Source of the DNA: Allopontixanthobacter sp034376665
GTDB taxonomy: Bacteria; Pseudomonadota; Alphaproteobacteria; Sphingomonadales; Sphingomonadaceae
DNA length: 64,000 nucleotides
Assembly (NCBI RefSeq): GCF_034376665.1
Contig: NZ_JAXMJI010000096.1
Coordinates: 4,853 to 68,852 of the forward strand
Reading direction: 5' to 3'
The notes below the pieces were generated by a model. It did no database searches, had not been told where the DNA came from, and worked only from the letters and a program-made list of their open reading frames with translations. The translations under genes were made by a program, and so were the position numbers. Position 1 is the first letter of the stretch; every line of letters starts with the position of its first letter. Below, in pieces: positions 8,548 to 17,628 of this stretch.

Positions 8548-9330
8548 TCACCGCCCCTTCCACTTGCCCTCGCGTTTTTCGATGAAGGCGGCCATGCCTT
8601 CGGCTTTGTCTTCGCTGGCGGTCAGGATCTGAAACAGGCGGCGTTCGTGGCGGATGCCTTGCGCCAGATCGGTTTCGAAGGCGGCGTTGACCATTTCCTT
8701 GTTCACCAGCGCGGCCATGGGCGGCATTCCGGCGATGGTGGCGGCGGTTTTCAGGGCTTCGGGCAGCAAATCATCATGCGGAACCACGCGGGCGACGAGG
8801 CCGGATCGCTCGGCTTCCTCAGCGCCCATCATCCGGCCGGTCAAACACATTTCCATGGCTTTCGATTTGCCGACTGCGCGGGTGAGGCGCTGCGATCCGC
8901 CCATGCCGGGGGCGACACCCAGCTTGATTTCCGGCTGGCCGAATTTCGCCTGATCCGACGCGAGAATGAAATCGGCCATCATTGCGAGCTCGCATCCGCC
9001 GCCCAGCGCAAAGCCGCCCACCGCCGCAATCCACGGCTTGCGCACTGCTTCGGTCACATGGCTAGTCCACCGCGCGAAGAAATCCTCGAGGTAGAAATCC
9101 GCCGCTGCCTTGTCGGCCATTTCCTTGATGTCGGCCCCGGCGGCGAAGGCCTTGTCGCCCGAACCGGTCAGCACCGCGCAGCGCTGGCTGTCATCCGCCT
9201 CGAACGCGGCAAAGGCGGCGATCAGATCGTCCAGCACCTGCCCGTTCAGCGCGTTCAGCGCCTGCGGCCGGTTCAGCGTGATCAGCGTTACGGCGCCGCG
9301 CGTTTCGGTGAGGATGGTCTCGTAACTCAT
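8548..9330 (-). CDS. Enoyl-CoA hydratase
   Basis: A crotonase-fold enzyme of 260 residues. It has the oxyanion-hole segments FAAGADIKEM and FALGGGCELAM and the two conserved glutamates of short-chain enoyl-CoA hydratases (GQPEIKLGVAPGMGG, with the second Glu in the LTGRMMGAEEAE region). In this operon it would hydrate methacrylyl-CoA to 3-hydroxyisobutyryl-CoA. The start MSYETIL is preferred; the longer open frame upstream is translated repeat DNA. The gene lies between two hairpin-pair repeats. Confidence 0.92.
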   Translation of the reverse strand: MSYETILTETRGAVTLITLNRPQALNALNGQVLDDLIAAFAAFEADDSQRCAVLTGSGDKAFAAGADIKEMADKAAADFYLEDFFARWTSHVTEAVRKPWIAAVGGFALGGGCELAMMADFILASDQAKFGQPEIKLGVAPGMGGSQRLTRAVGKSKAMEMCLTGRMMGAEEAERSGLVARVVPHDDLLPEALKTAATIAGMPPMAALVNKEMVNAAFETDLAQGIRHERRLFQILTASEDKAEGMAAFIEKREGKWKGR

Positions 9331-9343
9331 TTCAATCTCCGTC

Positions 9344-9416
9344 ACCCCAGCGGACGCTGGGGTCGTTTTCAACAATTTCCCACCATTTGGACAACGATCC
9401 CAGCCTGCGCTGGGAT
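9344..9416. repeat. Paired REP-like hairpins between the two crotonase-family genes
   Basis: Two perfect 8-bp stems with 4-base loops: ACCCCAGC-GGAC-GCTGGGGT (9344-9363) and ATCCCAGC-CTGC-GCTGGGAT (9397-9416), 33 bases apart. Same family and geometry as the pair at 8452-8525. It fills the gap between the 3-hydroxyisobutyryl-CoA hydrolase stop and the enoyl-CoA hydratase start. Confidence 0.87.
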
Positions 9417-9422
9417 GACGCC

Positions 9423-10472
9423 CTAAGACAAGGGTGCCCACTCTTCATTGTCGGGCAGCGGCGCAAAGATCGCGTCCAGCAATTCCTCGGTCACACCTTC
9501 CGGCATAGGCGGGTTCCACGCCGGATCGCCGGTCTTTTCCACGATCACAGCGCGGACGCCTTCGGCAAAGTCGGGCCGGACCAGCACGCGGCTGGCAATC
9601 CGGTATTCCATCCGCATATTGTCGGCGAAATCGGTCAATTGCGCGCTGGCGGCCAGTTGCCGCAGCGCGACCTTGCAGGTCTGCGGGCTCTTGGTGCCGA
9701 GCGCATCGCGTTCCTTCTGCGCCCATTCGCTGTCGTCCGCTTCGAGCCGGGCGAGTATGTCTTCGAAGCTGTCGGGGGCAAAGAATTTCGCAATCTTGTC
9801 GACGTTATCCTCCAACCGCGCCTTTGGCGGGGTGACCGAAAGTTCGGACAATATGCCCGAAATCCGGCTCGGGTCCGCACTGATCCGGGCCTTCGCCTCC
9901 GCCAGTTTCTCGGACGGCAGATAATGCGTGGCGAGCCCGGCCCACAGGCATTCCGCCCCATCCAGCCGCGCACCGGTCAGCGCCAGAAACTGCCCGATCC
10001 TCCCGCCGAGGCGCGAGAGATACCAGCCCCCGCCGACATCGGGGAACAGGCCGATCCCGGTTTCCGGCATCGCGAAGCGCGTATGTTCGGTCGCGACGCG
10101 GAACTTGGCGGGCTGCGAAATGCCCACGCCGCCGCCCATGGTGATCCCGTCCATGAACGCAACCACCGGCTTGGCATAGGTGAACAGCTGATGGTTGAGC
10201 TGGTATTCGTCATGGAAGAATTTCCGGCCCGAAACCCCGCCGTCATTAAGCGCCGAATTGCGCAGGAATGCGATGTCGCCGCCTGCACAAAACCCGCGAC
10301 CCTCCGCATGGTCGACGATGATCGCGCCCACGGCATCGTCTTGTGCCCATTCGGTGAGCGCCGCGCTCATCGCGTGGCACATCTCCAGCGTCAGTGCGTG
10401 CAGCGCCCCCGGCCGGTTGAGGGAAAGATGGCCTGCCGCGCCGTGGGTGTGGGTGAGGACTTCGTTGGTCAT
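9423..10472 (-). CDS. 3-hydroxyisobutyryl-CoA hydrolase (crotonase family)
   Basis: A 349-residue crotonase-fold protein, longer than ordinary hydratases because of the C-terminal extension typical of the HIBCH subfamily. Diagnostic stretches are GRGFCAGGDI, DGITMGGGVGIS and the PETGIGLFPDVGG segment that separates HIBCH from hydratases. It frees 3-hydroxyisobutyrate from its CoA ester, the irreversible step before MmsB. The gene overlaps the upstream VOC gene by 4 bases, so the two are co-translated. The protein is soluble and cytoplasmic. Confidence 0.92.
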   Translation of the reverse strand: MTNEVLTHTHGAAGHLSLNRPGALHALTLEMCHAMSAALTEWAQDDAVGAIIVDHAEGRGFCAGGDIAFLRNSALNDGGVSGRKFFHDEYQLNHQLFTYAKPVVAFMDGITMGGGVGISQPAKFRVATEHTRFAMPETGIGLFPDVGGGWYLSRLGGRIGQFLALTGARLDGAECLWAGLATHYLPSEKLAEAKARISADPSRISGILSELSVTPPKARLEDNVDKIAKFFAPDSFEDILARLEADDSEWAQKERDALGTKSPQTCKVALRQLAASAQLTDFADNMRMEYRIASRVLVRPDFAEGVRAVIVEKTGDPAWNPPMPEGVTEELLDAIFAPLPDNEEWAPLS

Positions 10473-10867
10473 GTGACATTCTTTGCCGGTTCAATCAGGT
10501 CCCAGCGGTTGCCCACCAGATCCTCAAATACGGCGACAGTGCCGTATGACTCGCGCCGAGGTTCTTCTAGAAATAGGACGCCTTTTTCCTTCATGTGATG
10601 ATGGCTGCTTTCGAAGTCGCTTGTATAGAGGAAGAAACCGACCCGCCCGCCGGCCTGCTTTCCGATGGCAGACGCCTGTGTTGCGTTCGCGGCCTTGGCC
10701 AGCAGCAGGCGCATGCCGCCCTCGCTCTCCACTTCCACCCAGCGCTTGGTGGCGCTTTCTGCGCGATCCATCCGCAGCCGGAAGCCCAGTTTATCCGTGA
10801 AGAAGTCGATGGCCTCGTCATAATCGGGGACGACAAGGCTTATCATCTCGAGCCGGGGCGGAGTCAT
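10469..10867 (-). CDS. VOC (glyoxalase/bleomycin-resistance) family protein
   Basis: A 132-residue single-module vicinal-oxygen-chelate protein (EMISLVVPDYDEAIDFFTDK at its start, VAVFEDLVGNRWDLIEP at its end). The fold is recognisable but the substrate is not. It overlaps both neighbours by 4 bases within the valine operon, so it is co-expressed with isobutyryl-CoA dehydrogenase and HIBYL-CoA hydrolase. A role in handling a reactive intermediate such as methacrylyl-CoA adducts is only a guess. Confidence 0.85.
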   Translation of the reverse strand: MTPPRLEMISLVVPDYDEAIDFFTDKLGFRLRMDRAESATKRWVEVESEGGMRLLLAKAANATQASAIGKQAGGRVGFFLYTSDFESSHHHMKEKGVLFLEEPRRESYGTVAVFEDLVGNRWDLIEPAKNVT

Positions 10868-12009
10868 TGCCGCAGCAGGTCCCGTCCGACGATCATTCGC
10901 ATGACCTGATTGGTGCCCTCCAGGATCGAATGGACCCGCAGATCGCGCCAGAACCGCTCGATCGGGTAATCCTTGAGATAGCCGTAGCCGCCGAGCAATT
11001 GCAGCGCATCGTCGACGATCTTGCTGCCGCTGTCGGTCGCAAGACGTTTGGCCATGGCGGAGAAGCGCGATTTGTCCGGCGCGTTGGCGGTGACTTTTGC
11101 GGCGGCGAGATAGAGCAGCGCGCGGGCCGCTTCGAGATCGGTTGCCATGTCGGCGAGCATGAACTGGGTGTTCTGGAAATCGGCCACCCGCGTGTCGAAC
11201 TGCTTGCGGTCCTTGGTATAGGCGATCGCCTCGTCCAGGCAGCGCTGCGCTCCGCCCAGCGAACAGGCACCGATGTTCAGCCGCCCGCCATCGAGGCCCA
11301 TCATCGCAAAGCGGAAGCCTTCGCCTTCTGCGCCGACCCGGTTCACCACCGGCACGCGGGCATCCTCGAAGATTACCTGCGCGGTGGGGCTGGCGTTCCA
11401 GCCGAGCTTGCGCTCCGGCGCGCCGAAGCTGACGCCGGGGGTGTCCTTGTCAACCACCAGACAGCTGATCCCGCCGGTCTTGTGTTCGCCGGTGCGAACC
11501 ATCGTGACATAGACATCGTTCACCCCGCCGCCCGAAATGAACTGCTTTGTGCCGTTCACGATGTAATGATCGCCGTCGAGCCGAGCCGAGGTCTTCAGCG
11601 CTGCAGCGTCGGACCCCGAACCCGGTTCGGTCAGGCAATAGCTGGCAAGTTTTTCCATGGCTACCAGATCGGGCAGGTAGCGGTCCTTGACCTCCTGTCC
11701 GCCGAACTGGTCGATCATCCACGCAGCCATGTTGTGGATCGAGATGAAGGCGCTGGTCGCTGGGCAACCGTACGCCATGGCTTCCATGATGATCGCGGCT
11801 TCGAGCCGGCCCAGACCGATGCCGCCGGATTCCTCCGACACATAGATCGCCCCGAAGCCGAGCTCGGCTGTCGATGTGATCACATCGCGGGGAAAAATCT
11901 TCTTTTCGTCCCACTCCGCCGCGAAGGGCGTGATGTTGTCGGCGGTGAAGCGCCGGGCCATTTCCTGAATCGCCAGCTGGTCTTCGTTGAGTTGGAATTG
12001 ATCGTTCAT
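10864..12009 (-). CDS. Acyl-CoA dehydrogenase, probable isobutyryl-CoA dehydrogenase
   Basis: A 381-residue flavoprotein. The FAD/substrate segment (YCLTEPGSGSDAAALKTSA) and the C-terminal catalytic region (LGGYGYLKDYPIERFWRD, then SILEGTNQVMR) are intact. Family members oxidise acyl-CoA to enoyl-CoA with an electron-transfer flavoprotein. The operon partners (HIBYL-CoA hydrolase, enoyl-CoA hydratase, MmsB) point to isobutyryl-CoA from valine as the substrate. It is the first gene of the run and lies 18 bases after the RidA gene, which may share its transcript. Confidence 0.92.
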   Translation of the reverse strand: MNDQFQLNEDQLAIQEMARRFTADNITPFAAEWDEKKIFPRDVITSTAELGFGAIYVSEESGGIGLGRLEAAIIMEAMAYGCPATSAFISIHNMAAWMIDQFGGQEVKDRYLPDLVAMEKLASYCLTEPGSGSDAAALKTSARLDGDHYIVNGTKQFISGGGVNDVYVTMVRTGEHKTGGISCLVVDKDTPGVSFGAPERKLGWNASPTAQVIFEDARVPVVNRVGAEGEGFRFAMMGLDGGRLNIGACSLGGAQRCLDEAIAYTKDRKQFDTRVADFQNTQFMLADMATDLEAARALLYLAAAKVTANAPDKSRFSAMAKRLATDSGSKIVDDALQLLGGYGYLKDYPIERFWRDLRVHSILEGTNQVMRMIVGRDLLRQ

Positions 12010-12027
12010 GCCGGATCGTTAGCGCAA

Positions 12028-12441
12028 TTATCGGCTTTGTGCACCGTCACTTTTGTTAGCTGCGCTGATGATGGCTTCGGCTTCGATTTCCACCAGCCAT
12101 TCCGGCCGGCAGAGCGCGGCGACACCGACCATTGTGGCCGCCGGGCGGGCAGCGGCGAAGTAGCGGGCGTGGACTTCGCCCACCGCATTCTGCTCGGCAA
12201 TATCGGTCAGGAACATCCGGGTCCGAACGATGTCGGCCGCTGTTCCGCCCAATTCCTCCACTGCCCTGATGATGACAGTGCAGCACCGCGCCGCCTGCGC
12301 CTCGGCACCTCCCGGTGTGGTCGAGCCATCATCTTCGATCGGTCCGGTGCCGGCGACGATGATCCGGTCCCCGGTCCGCACTGCGCGGCAAAACCCGAAC
12401 TGCGCTTCGAACGGGGAACCCGAGGTGATACGCTGGCGCAC
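12028..12441 (-). CDS. RidA/YjgF/Rid family protein
   Basis: A 137-residue Rid-family protein. Recognisable segments are VAGTGPIEDDGSTTPGGAEAQAA, the ELGGTAADIVRTRMFLTDI block and the C-terminal VEIEAEAI. RidA itself deaminates reactive enamines/imines; many paralogues have other roles, and the Arg usual for RidA activity is not clearly placed here. I chose a GTG start (VRQRITSG) because AGGAG lies 7 bases upstream. The longer open frame runs backwards through the tRNA-Gly gene and is not credible. Confidence 0.8.
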   Translation of the reverse strand: MRQRITSGSPFEAQFGFCRAVRTGDRIIVAGTGPIEDDGSTTPGGAEAQAARCCTVIIRAVEELGGTAADIVRTRMFLTDIAEQNAVGEVHARYFAAARPAATMVGVAALCRPEWLVEIEAEAIISAANKSDGAQSR

Positions 12442-12611
12442 TGCAGGTCTCCTGACATTGAGCCGCGCCAATAGACCGGCAGCGCGCGCGGAGGCAAGGT
12501 GCGGATCGGGCGGGCCGTTCCGGAAAAGCTGTGCAGGGTTCGACGTTCTTGCGTTGACCCGGGCGCCCCCCCTATGGCACTTGGCGGCGGGTTTTTCGGT
12601 TTCAACACTTT

Positions 12612-12685
12612 GCGGGTGTAGCTCAATGGCAGAGCAGCAGCTTCCCAAGCTGACGACGAGGGTTCGATTCCCTTCACCCGCTCCA
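12612..12685 (+). tRNA. tRNA-Gly (anticodon CCC)
   Basis: A cloverleaf can be drawn by eye. The acceptor GCGGGTG pairs with CACCCGC, the D arm begins GCTC, the anticodon loop is TTCCCAA (anticodon CCC) and the T arm is AGGGTTCGATTCCCT. The CCA end is encoded (12683-12685). Length is 74 with CCA. It closely resembles bacterial glyU genes. It stands alone between the divergent RidA and CitE-like genes. Confidence 0.96.
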
Positions 12686-12793
12686 ACCCGGCTGCCCGGT
12701 GCGCCGACCTGATGAACCCGTGTATGCTTCAGGACAGTATTGCGGAACCTGTGCTGGACCTGCCCTGATCCTGTCGACCGCAAAGGTGCCCTT

Positions 12794-13684
12794 GTGACCG
12801 CTGCCAAAACGCCCAAGCTGAAAATGCGCTCCTGGCTGTTCGCTCCTGGCGACAGCGAGAAGAAGATGGGCAAGGCGCTGGCCAGCCCTGCGGACATTGT
12901 GATCTACGATCTCGAAGATGCGGTCGCGGCGGAGAACAAGGCCGCGGCGCGGCAGATGGTGCATGATTTCCTGTGCGAACATCCCGCCGACCGGGCGCGT
13001 ATCTGGGTGAGGGTCAATCCGCTCGACGGGCCGTACACGCTGACCGATCTGGCGGCGATCATGCCCGGGCACCCTGGTGGGATCATGCTGCCCAAGGTTT
13101 ACGGCCGTCAGGATGTGGAGGCGCTGGACAAATATCTCGCCGCGCTGGAAGTGGCGAACGGTATCGAACAGGGATCGACGCCGGTGATCGTGCTGATTAC
13201 CGAAACCGCCGAGGGGATGTTCCACACCGGCGATTACAAGGGCGCACCGCGGGTGGCGGCGCTGACCTGGGGGGCGGAAGACCTGGCCGATTCGCTTGGC
13301 GCGGCATCCAACATTGATCCCGATGGCAGTTACGGCTTTACCTATGAACTGGCGCGCAGCCTCTGCCTGCTCGGCGCGGCGGCGGCGGGGGTTCCGGCAA
13401 TCGACACGATCCAGACCGACTTCCGCGATCTGGAAAAACTGAGGTTGCGAGCGGAGAAACTGCGGCGCGAAGGTTATCAGGGGATGCTGGCGATCCATCC
13501 GGCGCAGGTCGATGTGATCAACGCAGCCTTCACACCCAGCGCCGAGGATATAGCCGAAGCGCGCGCGATAGTGGCGGTGTTCGCGGCCAATCCCGGTGCC
13601 GGTACCATCGGTTACAAGGGCGGAATGCTTGACCGGCCGCATTTGTCGCGTGCCGAACAATTGCTTGCGCAGGTGGACGAATAG
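12794..13684 (+). CDS. HpcH/HpaI aldolase / CitE-like CoA lyase
   Basis: A 296-residue TIM-barrel protein of the citrate lyase beta-subunit / malyl-CoA lyase family. It shows RSWLFAPGDSEKK at the start, IYDLEDAVAAENK (metal-ligand Glu/Asp), PKVYGRQDVE, the ITETAEGM segment and GYQGMLAIHPAQVDVIN at the end. No citrate lyase alpha or gamma genes are nearby, so it is a stand-alone CitE-like enzyme; malyl-, methylmalyl- or citramalyl-CoA are all possible. I chose GTG with AAGGTG 6 bases upstream; an ATG 54 bases earlier has poorer support. Confidence 0.87.
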   Translation: MTAAKTPKLKMRSWLFAPGDSEKKMGKALASPADIVIYDLEDAVAAENKAAARQMVHDFLCEHPADRARIWVRVNPLDGPYTLTDLAAIMPGHPGGIMLPKVYGRQDVEALDKYLAALEVANGIEQGSTPVIVLITETAEGMFHTGDYKGAPRVAALTWGAEDLADSLGAASNIDPDGSYGFTYELARSLCLLGAAAAGVPAIDTIQTDFRDLEKLRLRAEKLRREGYQGMLAIHPAQVDVINAAFTPSAEDIAEARAIVAVFAANPGAGTIGYKGGMLDRPHLSRAEQLLAQVDE

Positions 13685-13708
13685 CAAGCCGCGGTACTTG
13701 CCATCAAG

Positions 13709-14512
13709 TCAGGCCCCGCGCGAGCCAGTCTTGCTGTCCGCACTTGCTGCCAGAGCGGCAACCCGTTCGAGGACTTCCGCTGCCCATTCCTGCCGGCAGA
13801 TCAGCAGGTCCGGCATATAGGTATCGGGCTGATTGTAGACGAGCGGCGACCCGTCGACTCGGCTGACATGGAGACCATGCGCCAGCGCGACCGCAGCGGG
13901 GGCGCAGCTGTCCCATTCGTATTGACCGCCGGTGTGGAGATAAATCTCGGCTTCGCCGCGCACGACCGCCATCGCCTTGGCACCGGCGCTGCCCATCGGG
14001 ACAAGTTCGGCCCCGATTTGCTCCGCAATCGAGACGGCTTCCTTGGCTGGCCGGGTCCGGCTGACGACCATCCGCGGAATACCGGCCATCGGCGGCAGCG
14101 GCGTGGGCCGGTCGGATCGCAGCACTAGCCCGAGACCCGGCAGTGCAACCGCGCCGATCTCCGGTCTGCCATCGACCGTCATGGCGATGTGGACCGCCCA
14201 GTCCGTCCGCTCCTCCCCATATTCGCGCGTCCCGTCGACCGGATCGATGATCCACACCCGGCTCTTGCCCAGACGTTCGTCGGTATCGGTGCTTTCTTCC
14301 GACAGCAGTCCGTCATCGCCGCGCAAATGTTGCAGCGCATGGACCAGGAACTGGTTCGCCGTCTGGTCGCCTGCCTTGCCCAGCGCCTTGGCACCGAGTA
14401 GGCCGCAGCGGCGCACCTGAAGCAGCAGCGTGCCCGCCGTTTCGGCCAATGCCGCGGCAAGGTCCGCATCGCTCATGCCTTGCCCCATTTCCGTAATTTG
14501 GGGATCGATCAT
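13709..14512 (-). CDS. cysQ: 3'(2'),5'-bisphosphate nucleotidase
   Basis: Removes the 3' phosphate from PAP/PAPS left over from sulfate activation. The 267-residue inositol-monophosphatase-fold protein has the metal site SEES, WIIDPVDGTREY and the C-terminal YEWDSCAPAAV. It starts 4 bases inside the end of cysNC (ATGA-type overlap) and closes the cysD-cysNC-cysQ operon, which supports the PAP(S) role over inositol phosphate. Metal dependent and Li+ sensitive as a family; cytoplasmic or membrane associated. Confidence 0.92.
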   Translation of the reverse strand: MIDPQITEMGQGMSDADLAAALAETAGTLLLQVRRCGLLGAKALGKAGDQTANQFLVHALQHLRGDDGLLSEESTDTDERLGKSRVWIIDPVDGTREYGEERTDWAVHIAMTVDGRPEIGAVALPGLGLVLRSDRPTPLPPMAGIPRMVVSRTRPAKEAVSIAEQIGAELVPMGSAGAKAMAVVRGEAEIYLHTGGQYEWDSCAPAAVALAHGLHVSRVDGSPLVYNQPDTYMPDLLICRQEWAAEVLERVAALAASADSKTGSRGA

Positions 14513-16428
14513 TTCAGCGGCAAGATCTGGCGAACGATGTATTCGGCCGCTTCGGCGGGTGTCATGGCGACGGTGTTGACGGTGATATCGGGTGCCTCCG
14601 GTGCTTCATAGGGGCTGTCGATCCCGGTGAAGTTCTTCAGCTTGCCTTCGCGGGCCTTCTTGTAAAGTCCCTTCACGTCGCGCGCCTCGGCCACCTCGAT
14701 CGGCGTATCGACAAAAATTTCGACGAATTCGCCCTCGGGCAGCATGTCGCGGACCATCTGGCGCTCGGCACGGAACGGGCTGATGAAGGCCGTCAGCACG
14801 ATCAGCCCGGCATCGGCCATCAGCCGCGCCACTTCCCCGACCCGGCGTATATTCTCGATCCGGTCCGTATCGGTGAACCCGAGGTCCTTGTTCAGCCGGT
14901 GGCGGATATTGTCGCCGTCCAGCAGGAAGGTGTGGCGGTTCATCAGGTTGAGCGTCTTCTCGACCTCGTTGGCGATGGTTGATTTGCCTGAGCCCGACAG
15001 CCCCGTGAACCAGAGGACCAGCGGCTTCTGGTTCTTGAGGCCCGCATGATCCTCGCGGCCGATGGAAGTCGCCTGCCAATGCACGTTCTGGGCGCGGCGA
15101 AGGCTAAAATGCAGCATTCCGGCGCCCACGGTCCGGTTGCTGATCTTGTCGATCAGGATGAACCCGCCCAGGGTACGGTTCTCGGCATAGGGTTCGAAGA
15201 CCAGTGGTTTGTCGGTGGTGATCTCGGCCACCCCGATCCCATTCAGTTCCAGTGTCTTCGCCGCCAGATGATCCATCGTGTTGACGTTGATCTCGTATTT
15301 TGGGGCATGGATGGTCGCCGATACCGTCTGCGTCGCCAGCTTGAGGTGATAGGCCCGGCCGGGCAGCATCGCCTCGTCATCCATCCAGACAATCGTCGCC
15401 TCGAACTGGTCGGCCACTTCGGGCGGGGCGTCGGCCACGGCCAGAACGTTGCCGCGCGAGCAATCGACTTCGTCCTCGAGACAGATCGTCACCGACTGGC
15501 CCGCGCCCGCCTCTTCGAGCTCGCCAGCGAAAGTCACGATGCTCTTGACCGTGCTGGTCTTTCCGGAGGGCAAGACGCGCACCGGATCGCCCGGTTTGAC
15601 CATCCCGGTAGCGATCAGTCCCGAGAAGCCCCGGAAGTCGAGATTGGGGCGGTTGACCCACTGGACCGGCATCCGGAACGGTTTTGCGGCATCGCGTGCG
15701 GTGTCCAGCTCGACCGTTTCGAGATGGGTGATCAGCGGCGCGCCTTCGTACCATGGGGTATTGTCCGACAGCGTGGTGATATTATCGCCCCGGAAGCCGG
15801 AAATCGGCATGGCGGTGAAATTCTCGATCCCGATACTGGCCGCAAAGGCGGAGTAATCGGCCACGATCGCGTCGTATGTGCCTTGGTCGTAATCCACCAG
15901 GTCCATCTTGTTTACCGCCAGCACGATATTGCGAATGCCGAGCTGGTGGCACAGGAAACTGTGCCGCCGCGTCTGGACCAGCACGCCCTTGCGCGCGTCG
16001 ATCAGGATCACCGCGAGATCCGCGGTCGATGCCCCAGTGACCATGTTGCGGGTGTATTGTTCATGCCCGGGGCAATCGGCGACGATGAATTTGCGCTGTT
16101 CGGTGGCGAAGAAACGGTAGGCGACATCAATGGTGATGCCCTGTTCACGCTCCGCGGCAAGCCCATCGACCAGCAGCGCGAAGTCGATTTCCTCGCCTTG
16201 AGTGCCCGATTTCCTGGAATCCGATTCCAGCGCGGCGAGCTGGTCTTCGAAGATCATCTTGGAATCGTACAGCAGGCGGCCGATCAGAGTGCTCTTGCCG
16301 TCATCGACGCTGCCGCAGGTGATGAAGCGCAGCATCGACTTGTTCTGGTGCGCAGCCAGATAGGCGTCGATATCTTCCGCGATCAGGGCGTCGGTCCGGT
16401 AGGATTCCTGTGATGACGTCTTGTCCAT
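14509..16428 (-). CDS. cysNC: Bifunctional sulfate adenylyltransferase subunit 1 / APS kinase
   Basis: A 639-residue fusion. Residues 1-430 form the CysN GTPase (G1 motif GSVDDGKS at 39-46, DCPGHEQY and NKMD further on) that drives APS synthesis with CysD. The C-terminal 190 residues or so form the APS kinase (GLSGSGKS at about residue 474, then DGDNIRHRLNKDLGF). The start overlaps the cysD stop by one base (TGATG). The NodQ-type fusion is common in alphaproteobacteria. Together with cysD and cysQ it makes PAPS for cysteine synthesis or sulfation. Confidence 0.96.
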   Translation of the reverse strand: MDKTSSQESYRTDALIAEDIDAYLAAHQNKSMLRFITCGSVDDGKSTLIGRLLYDSKMIFEDQLAALESDSRKSGTQGEEIDFALLVDGLAAEREQGITIDVAYRFFATEQRKFIVADCPGHEQYTRNMVTGASTADLAVILIDARKGVLVQTRRHSFLCHQLGIRNIVLAVNKMDLVDYDQGTYDAIVADYSAFAASIGIENFTAMPISGFRGDNITTLSDNTPWYEGAPLITHLETVELDTARDAAKPFRMPVQWVNRPNLDFRGFSGLIATGMVKPGDPVRVLPSGKTSTVKSIVTFAGELEEAGAGQSVTICLEDEVDCSRGNVLAVADAPPEVADQFEATIVWMDDEAMLPGRAYHLKLATQTVSATIHAPKYEINVNTMDHLAAKTLELNGIGVAEITTDKPLVFEPYAENRTLGGFILIDKISNRTVGAGMLHFSLRRAQNVHWQATSIGREDHAGLKNQKPLVLWFTGLSGSGKSTIANEVEKTLNLMNRHTFLLDGDNIRHRLNKDLGFTDTDRIENIRRVGEVARLMADAGLIVLTAFISPFRAERQMVRDMLPEGEFVEIFVDTPIEVAEARDVKGLYKKAREGKLKNFTGIDSPYEAPEAPDITVNTVAMTPAEAAEYIVRQILPLK

Positions 16429-17342
16429 CAGAAGTAGCCCTCCTGCTTTTTCTTCTCCATCGATGCGTCACCATCATCCTTGTCGATCACCCGGCCCTGG
16501 CGTTCGGACGTGGTCGTGAGCAGCATCTCCTGCACCACTTCGGAAAGGGTGGCCGCCTCGCTCTCCACCGCCCCGGTCAGGGGTGAGCAGCCAAGGGTGC
16601 GAAACCGTATCGAACGTTCGGTGATCTCCGGCAGATAGCCGAGCACTTTCTCAAGACGGGCCAGGTCATCGGCCATGAACAACCCGCCTTCCCATTCATA
16701 GGTCGGCCGCTTGGCGGAGAAATACAGCGGCACAATCTCGATCTGCTCGGCCATGATATATTGCCAGATATCCAGTTCGGTCCAGTTGGACAGCGGGAAC
16801 ACGCGAATGCTTTCCCCTTTGGCCTTGCGGGTGTTGTAGGCGTTCCACAATTCGGGCCGCTGGCTCTTCGGGTCCCACCCGTGACTGGCCGTGCGGAACG
16901 AAAATATCCGCTCCTTCGCCCGGCTTTTCTCCTCGTCGCGCCGCGCCCCGCCGAACGCCGCGTCGAAGCCGTATTTGTCGAGCGCCTGTTTCAATCCTTG
17001 CGTCTTCCACATATCGGTGTGGAGCGGGCCGTGATCGAACGGGTTGATCCCGCGGCTTTCGGCCTCGGGATTATGATAGACCAGCAATTGCATCCCGGCA
17101 TCGGCTGCGGCCTTCTCCCGCAGCGCATACATCTCCTTGAATTTCCAGGTGGTATCGACATGCAGCAGCGGAAATGGCGGCGGCGAGGGGTAGAACGCCT
17201 TCTTCGCCAGATGCAGCATCACCGCGGAATCCTTGCCCACCGAATACAGCATCACCGGCTTGGCTGTCTCTGACACCACTTCGCGCATGATGTGGATGCT
17301 CTCGGCTTCCAGGCGTTCGAGATGGGTAAGGTTACGCGTCAT
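16428..17342 (-). CDS. cysD: Sulfate adenylyltransferase subunit 2
   Basis: Catalyses adenylation of sulfate to APS as partner of the CysN GTPase domain. The 304-residue protein has the N-type ATP pyrophosphatase loop (SVGKDSAVMLHLA), the ARRDEEKSRAKER segment and the C-terminal RFRTLGCSPLTGAVES, all diagnostic of CysD. It is the first gene of cysD-cysNC-cysQ; the 286 bases upstream, shared with the divergent HNH gene, should hold the sulfur-responsive promoter, but I could not pick out a convincing regulator site. Confidence 0.96.
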   Translation of the reverse strand: MTRNLTHLERLEAESIHIMREVVSETAKPVMLYSVGKDSAVMLHLAKKAFYPSPPPFPLLHVDTTWKFKEMYALREKAAADAGMQLLVYHNPEAESRGINPFDHGPLHTDMWKTQGLKQALDKYGFDAAFGGARRDEEKSRAKERIFSFRTASHGWDPKSQRPELWNAYNTRKAKGESIRVFPLSNWTELDIWQYIMAEQIEIVPLYFSAKRPTYEWEGGLFMADDLARLEKVLGYLPEITERSIRFRTLGCSPLTGAVESEAATLSEVVQEMLLTTTSERQGRVIDKDDGDASMEKKKQEGYF

Positions 17343-17628
17343 AATTGGAGGTCCGTTTTTAGGTAAATGCAGAAAGCTGTCAATTTCAACTGGATCTTGG
17401 CCCTTATCGTTTGCAGTGTGCCGGCGATTTCAAGACTTTTGTCCACTCGGCCAAATGGCAGGAGCAGGCCGATCCGCGTAGCAATCTTTTCTTGCAGACG
17501 CGGCATCGCTGCCATCATCCCCGGGAAATCATCGGGATTGCCGACGCGCCAGCAGCACTCTGGTGTGGCATTCGCCGCCGCATATCCTTAACGCAGCGCG
17601 GAAAGTTCAGGCAATCAGGTGGACAGAC

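Noticed and set aside
8152..9426. 424-codon forward ORF across mmsB and the enoyl-CoA hydratase gene
   Set aside because: Opposite strand to both genes and includes translated hairpin repeats (PAQAGI-, PACAGM-like strings), a repeat artefact.
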